A stretch of 64,000 nt of DNA from Cacajao melanocephalus (lineage: Eukaryota; Chordata; Mammalia; Primates; Pitheciidae): NCBI GenBank assembly GCA_963573385.1, contig CAUYLG010052018.1, forward strand, positions 1-64,000, read 5' to 3'. The translations under genes and the position numbers were made by a program. Below the pieces are notes generated by a model, which worked only from the letters and a program-made list of their open reading frames with translations, was not told where the DNA came from and searched no databases. Numbering within the stretch: position 1 is the first letter of the stretch; the number at the start of each line of letters is the position of its first letter. Below, piece after piece: positions 23,330 to 37,226 of the stretch.

Positions 23330-24980
23330 TTTTTCTGCTAGGCCACTGTAATTTCTGCCAAGAAATCACTTAGAATATGTATACTTGTTCCTCTGTATAT
23401 AACGTATCTTTCATCCCTGAGTGATGTTAACATTTTCTATCTTTGTTTTTAGCAGTTCTACTATTATGTTCCTTGATTAGATTTTTCTCCTTCCTTCCTT
23501 CCTTCTTTCCTTCCTTCTTTTATTTCTTCCTTCCTTCTTTCATTCTTTCCTTCCTTTCTTTTCTTTTTCTTCCTTCCTCTTTCTACTTCTCTGCCTCCTT
23601 CCCGGTCTCATCACTCTTCCACAATACATAATATTTTGCTTGAGATTTGGTGAGATTAATGAACTTTTAAGTTCACGTTTATCACCAAAATTAAAAAGTT
23701 TTCTCCCATGATATTTTCCATTTATTTTCTCCCTTTTTTGTCGAGGAGCTCTGTACTCCGTGACATTGCTCCACACATTCCTGAGGCTCTGCTCATTTTT
23801 CATGAATATTTTTCTCTGCTCTTCGGATTGTATGATTTATATTGATCTATATTTAGATATTTTCTTCTTTTATCAAATATATTCTGTTAACTGCACCCTG
23901 AGAAATATTTTCAGTACTACTCTGTTCTAAATTTTCATTTAGTTCTTTCTTATGTTTTCTATGCTGATATTTTTGACTTGCTAATTCTCTAAGATTATGC
24001 TTATCTTTATATCCTCAAACATCTTTATATTATCTGCTTTAACAATTTTTTTTGTACTTAATGAAAGGTTTGGGTGTTTAATTCTGCAGTTTTGTTGTAC
24101 TTTTATTTCTTGATTGTCAATTCTTTTTGTTTCCTTTGTATTATATATATAGCGAATCTTATTGTACGTTAGACATTTTGAACACTATATATTCGTCCAA
24201 TAGATTTGCTGTTTTGTTTTTGTAGACATGACAATTACTGGCTAATAATCTACAACTTTTGTGGGCTTGATTTTAATTTTTGTTGATGCAGATGTTTGGT
24301 ACTGTGAGAACTCAAAACTTCGTATCCTCTGTGAATTTTCTTGAGACCTAATGTTAGCCTTTGTTAGGGCAAGCTTTTTGAACTCCTTAATCTGGTGCAT
24401 TGTCCTTAAGCCTAAACTGTGGCCCTTCTGGTGTCTCAAATGTAACATGGGGTATTAAAGAGGTTTCTTCACTCTGCAGAGGCTGTAACATTAATGGTGT
24501 CTGTCAATGCTTGATTTCTGAAGTCTTCGTTCTGGTCTCAACCCATTTGTAAGCACTCTCGGGAAGCCTCACATAATCTTGTCATGCACATGCTTTGGCA
24601 ACTGTTAGCCCAGGGCTTGCATTGTGTACCCCAGAGACATCTGGCTTCTACTTTGTGTCCTGCCACCTGCAGTCTATTTGGCAGAGGTCCCCTTATTTGC
24701 CACCTTAGATTAGTGGGGTTACCAGGGTCTGATGGAGCTCCCCCTTCCTATGCCATGGTAAGGGAATGTCCTCAGAAAGATTGCTCTCTTCTGCAGTCTG
24801 TTGTCCAATTCCTGGAAACAGTTGCCTCATGTATTTTGTCCACTATTGCTATTTACAGCAGGAAGGCTGTGTCCTTTTCATTTTCTCATCTACTCTGTTG
24901 GCTGATTTCTAAGTCAACTAATAATTTTTGTCAATAAACACAAATTACTAATTATAATATGGCCTAATTTAGACGTTTTT
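23330..24980 (-). mobile_element. HAL1/old L1-like sequence, antisense
   Basis: The plus strand resembles the antisense of half-L1/old L1: 'tttgtttttagcagttctac' near 23446, 'tctgctcttcggattgtatg' near 23813, and 'tgtacgttagacattttgaa' near 24163. The part from 24450 to 24950 is GC-richer and only tentatively included. It contains a long TTCC-type microsatellite. The 117-codon frame at 24584 has no recognisable domain. Confidence 0.5.
23487..23586. repeat. (TTCC)n/(CTTT)n polypyrimidine microsatellite
   Basis: About 100 bp of almost pure pyrimidine on the plus strand made of TTCC, CTTT and TTTC units with irregular phase. The open frame through it is pure composition. Confidence 0.9.
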
Positions 24981-24989
24981 CCTTTACAT

Positions 24990-25775
24990 TTGGCATTCCT
25001 TGGAATTCTTCTTAAGAAATCTTATCATATTCTGTGATCATCAAGATAATTGTCTATGTTTCCTTCCAAAAACATTATCTCTTTACCTTTCACATTTGAG
25101 CATCCAAAATGTGTGGAATTGATTGTTTTTAGTGTGAAATGATATAAGAATCAAGATCTAAAGAAATTTCTTTCCATATGGATATCCGATCAATTTAGCA
25201 ATTTGTTAAAAGGACAATCTGCCCCTCACAGTACTCCCATATCACATTTTATAAATCAGATTTCTGTAAATATATGACTCTCTTCCTTGGCCAATTTCAT
25301 ATTATCTTCATTACTGTTACTTTAGAATAGAGTTTTATGTCTGCTACTTTAAGTCCTATTTTTCATTAAAAAATTGTTTACATGTGATCAATTCTGATAA
25401 TTGCGAACTTTTCTGGATTTTCTTCAGAAAACATTATGTCATATATGAATAAAAAGATTTTTTTTTTCCAGGGCTTTTGATTGTATTATTGCATTGTGGT
25501 TGTTGTCCTATATTGTAAGGGATATCCAGTAAAATGATAAACGTGATATTAGACATCTGTTATCACAAATAAAGCTTTTAGAAGATACCTGCTAAACATT
25601 ATTTGCTGTAAGTTTTGGTTTCTCTTGATATATTTTTTGTGATTAAGAAAATGTGTTTTAATTCTGCTTTGTTAGAATTTTTAGCATGAATATTTGCTGA
25701 ACTCTGTTGTCTTCTTTCACTGTATCTTTTAATATTTTCATTTTATTTTTCTCAATTTTTCTACTAATATGCTCT
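24990..25775 (-). mobile_element. Old L1, ORF2 3' part, antisense
   Basis: Antisense ORF2: 'cttcttaagaaatcttatca' near 25007, then the region near 25130-25400 covering the same L1 part that appears again at 25840-26130. The repeated coverage shows that two separate L1s lie end to end here. Confidence 0.6.
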
Positions 25776-26524
25776 ATTGGTAATTTCTTGCAAATCCAAG
25801 GTCATAAAGATTCATTTACCCCTATATTTTCTCCTAAGCATCATATGGTATTAGCTCATATATAGGTCATCTATTTATTTTTAGTTAATCATTATATATG
25901 ATATGAGGTAGACGTCCAGCTTCATTCATTGGCATGTGGAATACAGTTGTGCCAACACCATTTGTTGAATATACTATGCTTTACCCATTGAGTGTTCATG
26001 ATATCTTTATCAAAAGTAAATTGGTCACAGATGTACGGGATTATTTCTGGGTTTACAATTCTGTTCCATGGGTCTCATGTCTCTGTTTTTGCCAGGATAG
26101 CACTGCTATGATTACTTTCCTTTTGTAGTAAGTTTTGAAATCAAGGAATTAAGTCATTCAACTTCATTCTTTTTACAAAACTTCATATAAATTTAAGCAA
26201 TGGCTTTTCTATTTTTGCAAAAGAAAAGCTGTAGGAAATTTGATAGATATTCTGTGTCTTAATAGTAATTCTTCCTATTCATGAACACAGGATGTCTTTC
26301 CATTTACTTAGGCTTCTTAAATCTATTTCAGTAATGTATTGTAATTTTCAGTGCACATGTACTGCACTTCCTTGGTGAAATTTATTCCCAGGCATAATAT
26401 TTTAGATGCTGTTATGAATGTGATTACTTTCTTAATATCCCTTGCAGACTGTTCATGGCACTTGAATAAAATCACAGCTGATGTTTGCATGTTTATTTTG
26501 TACTCTGAAACATTACATTACTGA

Positions 26525-26548
26525 ATTTTTTTTTTTTTTTTTTTTTTT
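26525..26548. repeat. Poly-T run of about 23 bases
   Basis: A pure T run inside the antisense L1 at a place where the L1 consensus has no such run. It may be an expanded short T tract or the tail of a tiny antisense insertion. Confidence 0.85.
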
Positions 26549-28472
26549 GGCTCTAGCAGTTTTCTTGTGGAATCTTCGGAATTTTCTATATGTAGGATCA
26601 TTTACCTGTAAATAGAGACAGTTGTACTTCTTCCTTTCCAAATTTTATTATATTTATTTATTTTCTTTGCCCAGTTGCTCTAGCTAGAACTTCCAGTAAA
26701 ATGTTGAATAACATTAGTGAAAGTGGGCATCTTCATCTTGTTCCTGATCGGGGGAAAGCTTGCAGACTTTCACCATCGAGAACGATGCTAGCTGTAGGTT
26801 TCTACAAATGTTGTTTATCATCTTGAGATCATTCTCTTTGGGTCTCAGTTCCGTTTTCTCTGGTGGAGCAGGGAGGAGGGTTGACTGTTTTTAATATAAA
26901 GGATTGTGTCAAATGACTATTCTTGGTTAATTGAGATGATGTGTGCTTTTTCCCCCTCTGTTCTATAAATGCCGTGCATTACAATGATTGATTTTCGTAT
27001 GTTGAACCCTTGCACTCCTGGGACAGATTCTACCTGGTCATGGTTTATAATCATTTGAATATGCTATTGGATTCAATTTACTGGTATTTTGTTCAGGAAT
27101 TTGCATCTACATTCATATGAAATATTGATCTCTGATTTTATTTTTAATATATCCTTTTCTGGGTTAGTTTCAGGGTCTTACAGATTGTGTGAGAAAGTGT
27201 TCCCTCCTTTTGTATCTTTTGAAAGAGTTTGAGAAAGATTGTTGTTAATTCTTTAAGTAACTGGTAAAATTCACCAGTAAAGCCACCTGGTCTTTTCGTT
27301 GGTATTTTTCATTACAGATTCAATCTGTATACTTGTTATAGATCAATTCAGACTTTCTATTTCTTCTTGAGTCTGTTTTGGTAATTTATATACTTTAAAA
27401 ATTTGTCCATACCGTTTTGGCTGTGAAATTTGATGTATATAATTTCTTATAGTATGCTCTTATAATCCTTTTTAAAAATATCTGACTGTCACTGTTCCAC
27501 TTCTATTTCTGATTTTAGTTATTTGTGTATTCCATAGTTCTTTCTTTTCTTTTTTAAATCAGTTAAGCTAAAGTTTGTAATTTTGCTAATCTTCTCAAGA
27601 AACCAATTTTCAGGCTCGTTAATCCTCTTATTATTTTTCTTTTTTCTGTTTTGTTTACCTTTGCTCTAATCTTTATTATTTCCTTCCTTCTGTTAGCATT
27701 GGATTTAGTTAGTGTTTTTTTGTTGTTGTTATTTCCTTTAGGTGTAAAGTTAGTTATTAATTTAAATTTGTATTTATTTTTAAACTACGGCTGTTTACCA
27801 CTATAAATTTCTCTCTGAGCACTACCACTTTTGCTACAACTGAGAACCTTGCCATGCTCGATGTCACCACTTTCTCTCATCTCTATTTCCTAATTTCCTT
27901 TGTGATTTTTTTTTGACCCATTGGTTGTTTAAGAGCATGTTGTGTAATTTTCAGATATTTGTGAGTTCTCCATTATTCCTTATGTTACTGATTTCAAGCT
28001 TCATTATGTTAGTCAGATAAGATGCCTTGTATTGGTTCAGTCTTTCAAATTTATTGAGACTTGTTTTGTAGCTGTAAAATATGGGTACCTTAGACAATGT
28101 CAAATTTACCACTCTTTTTAAAGAAACTATTTTAATTTGCTCTTTTTCTCTATCACTATTTTTAGATTTCTAATATACTATAGCTGCATATTATATTATG
28201 TTTAGTACTTTAGTAGATATATATTTATATGTTTTATTTCATTATTTTCTCAATTGTTTATTTCCTTGAGTCCACATTCCTTAGTTTTTATTTCCTATTG
28301 TTATTTTTAAAAATTTGCTTTAGGTGAGATCTTTAGTTGATTCCTATTCACATTTTTCTTTTTCTGAAGTTGGTTTAAAATTCTTTATACTGTAGAAAGT
28401 AAATAAACAATGTATTGTTATTATCATTTCATCAATACATTTTAAAAATCTGTCAATTTTATATTTGAATTA

Positions 28473-28832
<360 letters not shown>

Positions 28833-30080
28833 CTAGATTAATTGTGCTAAAAAGATACAACAATGTTTCTGATTCTTTGAACTTCACAGATATTTTATGT
28901 GGTAAATTTCTCATTTGAACTTTAAAAGTGTGAATTCACTTCCGTTTTGTATTAAATATATCAATTACTTTTTAATTCTGGTACTAAACATTCCTATGTC
29001 CTTACTCATATATTTTCTGTTGATCTGGTGTGCTATAAGTTACAGGAAAGCTGTCACAGTGATTTCAGATTTATTTTTCTCAATTTGGGAATTTTTAAAG
29101 AATTTCGAAGTCAAGTTTTTGAGGGAAAATGATTCTAGGTTGTCTTACTTTCTGTTGAATTGTTCTCTGTACTATAGATATTAAATGCCCATTTCTGAAC
29201 TTAGTTTTATGATTGGCAATCCTTGGCAAACCTATTTATGTTTCACTTTTGTTCCTTTCTTGACTTTTTTAATACTGAAGAAACATTACTTTTAGCATTC
29301 CCTTCTTATTAACGTTTTAGCTATACATTCTTTAATCTTGTTTTAGTAACTATCGTAATAACTTTGATCCTTAACTCATAAAAATTATTTTTATCATTTC
29401 TCCATTTTTCTAGGATCTTACATCACTTTAACTCTTTTCCTCGTCTTTATTAACTTTTAAAATTCTTTGTTTTCTATTTTGCCAAAGGTTTTGATGATTC
29501 TCTTTTGCTCCTTTTTTCTACTTTGCATAAATTCAACTTTACTTTTAGTATTTTGTTCTCATTCTCTATGATTTGCTAGCTGTATATTATTCTTTAATTG
29601 GTTATCTAGAGGTGACAGCACTGATTTTTGACTTCAATTGTTTAAAACAGGTTACTAATTTTACCATATGCTTGCTTAGACTTGAATTTACATTTATAAC
29701 ATTTGCTTTCTCTCTCTTTTTCCATGCTGTTACCATGCACTTCAGTTATGAATGAATTTTAACCTATACGGAGCATTACGTTTTTTGTTTGGTAGAATCA
29801 GCGTTCATTTATATATACGCACCTTCTCATTCTTTCATCGTGTGCTTTATTTCATCCTGCATTTTCATGTTTCCACCTGGCCCTTTTTTCTCTTGCCTGA
29901 TAAACTCTATTTGTTTTTTAGTGCAAACCTGCTGATGTAAAGTTGCTTCAGTTTTGGTTCCTGAAATCAATCAACTTTATTTTGGAGGATACTTTTGCTC
30001 ACTGTGGAATTTTAAAGTGGCAATGTTTTTGTCCAGCTCTCCCTGTTTTTCATTCCATTTCCCTATTGTTACCGGCTCTT

Positions 30081-30593
30081 TTGGGTGTCAGTTTTCTGGC
30101 TGGGAACCTGTGGCCGGTGGTGCCTTTGCTCAAGTTTGGCTTGGGCCCACTGGGCTTGTTCCACTCACTTGGCCTGTCGGGCTGTATTCAGCTCATGCTA
30201 CCAGCCTGGATCCCACATCATCACCAAAGGGACAGCGAAGTCAAGCATGGAGTGTCGAGGGGTGTGTGAGAGCAAACGTAAGGTCTGGCTACTGCAGAAT
30301 CAGACACTCTGGCTGCTATCAGGGGGCAGGCAGCACCAGGTGCTGGCATGGGTGCCAGCTCTCTGTGAGGCTGTGTCAGTACTAGGTGCACTGCAAGCAG
30401 TTTCCCTGGCTGGCACCAGGGAATGTGGTGGTACCTGGAAGGCTGGAGAGATGCCAGAAACTACAGAGTCTCAAAGAGGTAATCACAGCTCTGACTTGGG
30501 GAGCTCCCAGGTCTGGGCTCCCCAAAGGGCTCTAGCTCTTCACTCCTCTTCACTTAAAACGTGGCAAGCTAGGGGCATATGTCAGTCCTATCG
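30081..30593. other. GC-rich block between L1 and LTR
   Basis: An abrupt rise in GC content after AT-rich antisense L1. It may be the GC-rich 5' region of the old L1 or part of an older LTR. I cannot decide. Overlapping open frames of 108-183 codons in three registers reflect low stop-codon density in GC-rich DNA. No domain, signal peptide or splice pair supports a gene. Confidence 0.4.
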
Positions 30594-30731
30594 TGTTACG
30601 GCAGCTCTTTTAGCCTTGCCATTCGGCAGGTCCTGAGTTTTGTCCTGTGACCAGAAGAATGAGGTACATTCTTGTCCTGTGACCAAGAAAAATGAGGAGA
30701 CAAATGGCGGGTGAGCAAGACGAAGAGGAGC

Positions 30732-30737
30732 TTTATT
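30732..30737 (-). promoter_or_regulatory. LTR polyadenylation signal AATAAA
   Basis: 'tttatt' on the plus strand gives AATAAA on the minus strand, within 'gcttaataaagctcc', about 140 bp from the LTR 3' end, as expected for an LTR. Confidence 0.7.
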
Positions 30738-30772
30738 AAGCAATAGAACACCACAGAGACCTTCAGTGGGGA

Positions 30773-31014
30773 GTTCCTCTCTGCAGCCAGAGTGTCCTGA
30801 CAAGTGTTTAGCTCCTAGCAGACAGAGTAGTTGCTCTCTGCAGGCCGATCATCCGAACAAGTGTTCAGTTCTCAGCAGAGAGAGTACCACCTCTCGGCAG
30901 CTGGTCCTCCAATAGGCTTGGCAGAGAGGAGGCCCTAGATTAGGTGGCTCTTCTCTGCAGGCAGGTCATCTGTCCGCAACTCTCTGCTGAGAGGGTAGTT
31001 GCTCTCCACAGCTG
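30773..31014 (-). repeat. Tandem repeats, 54-57-bp period, in the LTR
   Basis: Units start 'gttcctctctgcag' (30773), 'gttgctctctgcag' (30830), a degenerate unit near 30887, 'gtggctcttctctgcag' (30944), and 'gttgctctccacag' (30998). The first two are each 57 bp and share 'acaagtgtt' and 'cagagagta'-like ends. They lie in the transcribed or near-promoter part of the LTR on the minus strand. Confidence 0.8.
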
Positions 31015-31959
31015 ATTTATTATTTCTCTATCATCTGCTCTGGCTGAGCCCCAGGCTTTTCTAGGCCTCAGAGGGGAGGAAGCTTGCAGTGATTGGTACA
31101 TGGGTGGCAATGAGCAACCTAGAGAAGGCACTAGAAGTCCCCACTCCATTCTGCGGGACTGGTAGCCTGGTCTGCAGCTTTCAGGCCCTCTCTGGCCTGA
31201 AGGAGGGGCCTCCCTGGGAAGCCACCCCCTTATGCCCAGGAACCCATCTGCCTCCTGCTGCCATCCATGGTGCGTAGGCTGCTCACACCAAAGGGTACCT
31301 GCAGGCCAGCACGGAGCTGCCCTCAGTCCCCCACTTCCCCCCTCTCCTACCCAGGTCCACCCCCACCATACTTGTTAGTACTCGAAGTCTGGAGGGGGCT
31401 GAAGCAGCAGAGCCCAAGTGTGCACACACCCAGCTGGGTTGTGACAGCACCGAGGGTCACTCCCAACATTGCCCAGAGATTGGAGTAGGCTCCAGGAGTG
31501 GGGAGAAGCCAGGCAGCAGGAGCAGACACCTCTCTAAGGCTGCAAGGGCAAGTGGGGTGCTGGTTTCTAGGCCCCCAGGAGTGCAGAGAGGCCCAAGGCC
31601 ACAGCCCTGATTCAGGCATCTGCAGCCACGCCCAGGAGGTCAGGGCTGCGGCCTGCTTCTAGCTCCAGCCGGCTCCTTGAGTGTGCAGCCCCCTCTTATG
31701 ACCCCTTGCAGCTTGGGGCAGGAGCTCCAGGTCCTCGCTTGGCCCCAGGCTGGTGTCCTGGGCAGGGGCAACGTCTATGTGAGCTTCAGGTCTCCAGGCA
31801 CACAGCTCCCCCTTGCCCCGCCTTACTCAGCTTGCGGCCCTGTCAAGGAGTCTCTGGGAGTAGATTGTGGGCCCAGGCCTTGCCATGGAGAGTTATCAGG
31901 CCTGGTGGTCACCCCGATGTGGGGCGGACCTGGGGACACAACCCTTAGTGGCCCTGCGC

Positions 31960-32350
31960 AGAGCCTTCCCTGAGGTCCAGCAACGGGGCACCACGGCGCT
32001 GGCCAGGTCCCGGAAGTGGTGCTGCTCCCACTTCCTGCACCCCCCGGAAGTGTGGACTCCACTCCTCCTCCTCCTCCTCCTCCCTGCACCCTCCCTTCAT
32101 CAGAAGCCAGTCAGAAGAGTGAGGAGCAGCCAGAGTCGGGACTGCGGAAACTCCGAGCTGGAGGGCGGGACCTGTCGGTGGTCAGCCCAGCTGCAGGACA
32201 GAGGGGGCGGCTCAGTCGGCTGCCCCCGGGATGCAGGGCACAGGGGACCCACAGTGCCATTGCTGCTCCCGCAGCTGCTCCTGCCACCACCGCCGGTCCT
32301 CTCCGCTGTGGAGGGCCCGCAGTGCCGTCGCTACGGCCTGTCATTCCGCC
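31960..32350. promoter_or_regulatory. CpG-rich segment with GC boxes
   Basis: About 390 bp with many CpG dinucleotides, GC-box-like 'gggcggg' (near 32164) and 'gggggcggc' (near 32204), ETS-like 'ccggaagtg' (near 32045), and a (CTC)n run at about 32060-32083. In a window otherwise nearly free of CpG this looks promoter-like. It would be the upstream part of the minus-strand LTR, or an independent small CpG island. The function is inferred only. Confidence 0.45.
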
Positions 32351-32399
32351 ATCCCTAAGTCTCACTTGTGTGTCTTTGAAGGTTGCGGGCTCAATATGC

Positions 32400-32895
32400 C
32401 AGTTTTCTCAGTGAGCTTTTACGCTTTTTGTCTTAGTCTTTGATGAGAAGAAATATGTGATTGTTGTGAATATGTTATTCTTGTGATTGTTGAGGTTGCT
32501 GACTCTGTGTTTTTCTTGTATTTTGGAAAACTATCAGTCACACTTTTAAGTCTTATTTCTATCACTATTTTCTACCTTTTGCAAATCTACTTACAAATAT
32601 GTTTGACCTTTGAGCATGATTTTTAATGTCTCTGACAATCTGTTCTATTACGCATTTTGTTATTTCTTCTATTTCAGATTCAGTGACAGCGTTTTCTATA
32701 ATCTTATCTTCCAGTTAAATTATTTGTTTAAGGCATGTTCAGTTAGCTTTCAAATTCACTCATTAGCGAACTGTTTCTAATATTATATTTATTTATTTCT
32801 AGATTTAAGTGTACTTTTCATTGATTAAAATTCTGTTATTTCATTCTCTATTGTTTTAGTCACATTATGAATGAAATTTTTTTTGTTTATTTGTT
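32400..32895 (-). mobile_element. Old L1/HAL1-like, antisense (left of Alu)
   Basis: T-rich sequence resembling antisense HAL1/old L1 ('atttcagattcagtgacagc' near 32673). It continues to the right of the Alu at 32902-33154. Confidence 0.45.
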
Positions 32896-32901
32896 TGTTG
32901 T

Positions 32902-33154
32902 TTTGAGACAGAGTCTTGCTCTTGTCACCTAGCCTAGAGTGCAATGGTGCAATCTCAGCAAACTGCAACCTCCCCCTCCCAAGTAGCTGGGGTTACAGGC
33001 ATGTGCCACCATGCCCGGTTAATTTTTGTATTTTTAACAGAGTCAGAGTTTCACCATGCTGGCCAGGCTGTTCTCGAACTTCTGACCTCAGTGATCTGCC
33101 CACCTCAGCTTCCCAAAGTGCTAGGATTACAGGCATGAGCCACTGCACCTGGCC
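32902..33154 (-). mobile_element. Alu, antisense, internally deleted
   Basis: The plus strand has the antisense Alu order from 'gagacagagtcttgctcttg' to 'gagccactgcacctggcct'. About 30 bp of the right arm are missing between 'aacctccccctccc' and 'aagtagctgg'. It is an old copy with few CpGs. Confidence 0.95.
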
Positions 33155-33330
33155 TGCATTGTCTATCTTTTATATTTTCTTGAAGATATTAATTATAGTG
33201 ACATTTCTTGTTTGTTAATTTAAATATCTGAATTATCTGTGGCTCTGCTCCTGTTTTCTGTTTTGTTTCTCTGACTGTTGATCACAAGATCTTCCTTTTA
33301 ATGCTATACTTCTTTTTTTTTTTTTTACTA
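33155..33330 (-). mobile_element. Old L1/HAL1-like, antisense (right of Alu)
   Basis: Continuation of the sequence before the Alu, ending in a poly-T tract near 33312 that may mark the 3' end of the next L1. Confidence 0.4.
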
Positions 33331-33339
33331 CATTCTAGC

Positions 33340-34390
<1,051 letters not shown>

Positions 34391-36304
34391 TGGGGCTGGA
34401 TCAAGACACAGTAGTAATTTTGCTAAAACTCAGTCTGCATTTAATTAATTCTTGCTGCTAGGTGGTAGCCTTCTAGGTCTTTCAGTTGAAAGTTTGGCAA
34501 GTTTTTGTCTCTTGAGTCTTAAAAGACTTTGGAAAAATCAATTCTTCCTTTTGAGAATTTAAAGTTAACTCTTTATGATTCCACTTTACAAAGCTTCTAA
34601 TTTTGCAATTACATTGAGTAGAAAACTGACTACTTTTGAGCTTAAGTCTCTGACTTTCTCATCTTGGCCCAGGTGAATACCAGTATATCTGGTCTTTATC
34701 TGTCCTGCCTCAGTGCCATTTTGCAGGATTTGGGCACCCAGTCTTGCATCTTATAGCTATACCCAGAATTCAGAGTTCCTTTTGGTAAAAGTGACTGTAG
34801 GTCCCCCATGCCAATTCACCACTCCCACTATGGTTCGCCCATTTTCTTTCAGGACAGTGCTCGTCTTTCTTGTCTTTGTTTTTTGAACATCATGGGAACA
34901 CAGGATTCTCCGATTTCTGGGAGTTTTCAGGCCAGTTTTGAAGCTTCTTGCACAATGGTAAGAGTTCTGTAGCGTCCTGTGGTAAGAACTGTTCATATGA
35001 TAGTGGCTCCTTAAATCTCCATACTCAGCCTATCTCACCTCAAGCAGTTTGGTATTTTATTCTAGTAATTATCTTTTTTCTTTGCCAGCTTTTGATCCAT
35101 GTCATATAGCCCAGGCCCTGTCATTGGTACAAATGCTTTTTCCTCTGCTCATCTTGGAACATTTCTCCTATTTCTAGAATTTTAGTCTATCTAGTTTTCG
35201 CAACTTTGGCAGCTCATTGCAGCCTTCGATATACGATTTCTAAATTTGTCTGGCTTTTCCCTTGCTGTTTGTGGGTACATGGATCTTGTTACATATTATC
35301 CTGAAGCAAAAATCCCTGATCTGGAATGTATTTTATTTTGAAATTAGTATTGATGTTAAAATTGTCATGATCAGCTGAACTTAGAGGAAAAAATGCAATT
35401 TGCAAACTGTCTTTGTTTGCCCTGATACTGGTACTCTCCCATTAAGCCCTCTGCAGAGAACTATGAGAAGGCACAACTAACTCCCATCAGTTTTCAAAAT
35501 TGAGGCCCATTCCGCCAATTTTGTTTGGGAGACAGAAAGTCAAAAGTGATTCATGGTTATTTATTTTGAAGACGTTAGAATAGTTCCTTTACTTTTGGAA
35601 AGACAATGGGAAAGATCAGGTTACACATTTGTGGGCAATGAAACAACATCTTTCTGTTTGGTGATCTGTTCACGCAAGACAATGGCTTTGCAATCACCAA
35701 ACAAAAAGATGATTGAATGATTGGAAGTGGTTTGAAAACATTCTGTCTGTCCATCTGTCTATCTATCCATCCATCCACTCTATCATCCCCAAACAAAATG
35801 TTCAAAACAAAGCACTTTTTGAGCAGATGACAAAAAGTGGTAGTGGATCCTGAGCTTGTACATCTGGTTGCTTTCTTACTTTTTTCCTCATGTTATCTGT
35901 GACGAGGTTCTCCCCAGTCAGTTTGAAAAATGCTGCCTAAAACTATTTTGATTTGTGTGTTATTTTCTCTTTTTATTTTACTGGGAATTAAGCAGCTAAT
36001 AATTGTACCGTTTCACACTAGCTTCAATCCATGTTCAGAGGAAACTGATGTGAACTTCCGATTTCAGAGATAACTTTTCTTTCTCCTCCTCCACAGTACT
36101 TTTGATGTAAAGCAATTTAGAACAGATTTTCATTTACATGTTAATAAGATTAGATTATGGGTTAATAAAGCCACAGGCAATCATGGTTACCTACTGGTTT
36201 CAAAAGAATCACACATTTACTCAAACTGTCTTATACTTCAGGTTATAAATTTTAAGGTGACAAGAGATGGCTTTTACAATTTCTTTACTAACACTGTAAA
36301 AATC
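34391..36304. other. Unassigned DNA
   Basis: About 1.9 kb of balanced-composition sequence that I cannot assign. A 79-codon minus-strand frame at 34757-34996 has no domain I recognise. A short CATC/TATC microsatellite lies at about 35740-35780. This may be old ERV-derived or unique intronic sequence. Confidence 0.45.
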
Positions 36305-36640
<336 letters not shown>

Positions 36641-37215
36641 AATACTAGAGATAGTTAGATTGATTTCATTTATTAATCCTACATTATGTTTGAACAGAGC
36701 TTTTTAGTTTTTGTTTGTTTTTTATTTGTTTGTTTGTTTTCCTAATAAGTCAGTCACTTTAGCTAAGGCTAAAGGCAGTCTTGAAATGTTATTTTCCTTG
36801 TTTGTCAGGATCCTGAACATCCTGCACGTTATGTTTCTCTGCCGCTGGAAAAGTCCCAGGAGGAGTGTATCATGAGCACAGGCATTCCATGAAAACTTTT
36901 TCTTAGATTATTAGGTATTCTCCTGGTAAATCAGAATGAATCAGAAATAGGTACATTAGGGCGTGCAACAGATATTCATCAAATATTTTCACTTATCTTT
37001 CCTCTTACCCAGCCATCCAATAACAAGAAAGTTCATCTATCAATCAAAATCAACACCATTCCATGCAAGAGAAACTTAGAGGACCCAGGTGACTCTCCTT
37101 GAGGCTTAGGAACAACGAAGCTTTGTTTCCCTTTCCATGCTCCTGAGGGTCAGAGAAGCATTCAAGGAGTGGCTCAAACCTCATTTGCAATAAAAAAACA
37201 ACCTCTGGAGGTGAA
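36641..37215. other. Unassigned DNA
   Basis: No repeat family or gene is recognised. A (GTTT)-type run is near 36705-36740. Confidence 0.45.
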
Positions 37216-37226
37216 TGCTGAGGATT

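Larger units (their letters stand above)
30594..32395 (-). mobile_element. ERV1-class LTR, GC-rich, minus strand
   Basis: The left edge 'tgttacggcagctcttttag' and next bases are the reverse complement of an ERV1-type LTR 3' end. On the minus strand AATAAAG (30732-30738 region) precedes a CTCACC-type R/U5. Five 54-57-bp repeats follow at 30773-31014, and a CpG-rich upstream part up to about 32350. The resemblance is to the HERV9 (LTR12-like) group, with family uncertain. The right end and its target-site duplication are not found, so the span beyond 31090 is inferred from composition. Confidence 0.6.

Noticed and set aside
26525..26548. T run as a Pol III terminator
   Set aside because: No A/B box or recognisable small-RNA gene precedes it on the plus strand. 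It lies within antisense L1.
30085..30636. 183-codon plus-strand open frame
   Set aside because: It lies across the GC-rich block and the start of a minus-strand LTR, overlaps two other open frames of similar length, and has no domain or splice context. Low stop density in GC-rich DNA explains it.
30773..31014. Regularly spaced repeats considered as a CRISPR-like array
   Set aside because: Units are directly adjacent tandem repeats inside a retroviral LTR in primate DNA, without unique spacers.
31867..32358. 163-codon and overlapping 132-codon open frames in the CpG-rich part
   Set aside because: Several frames on both strands are open together over the same bases, which is composition, not coding. 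The (CTC)n run gives a leucine run in one frame and a proline run in another.
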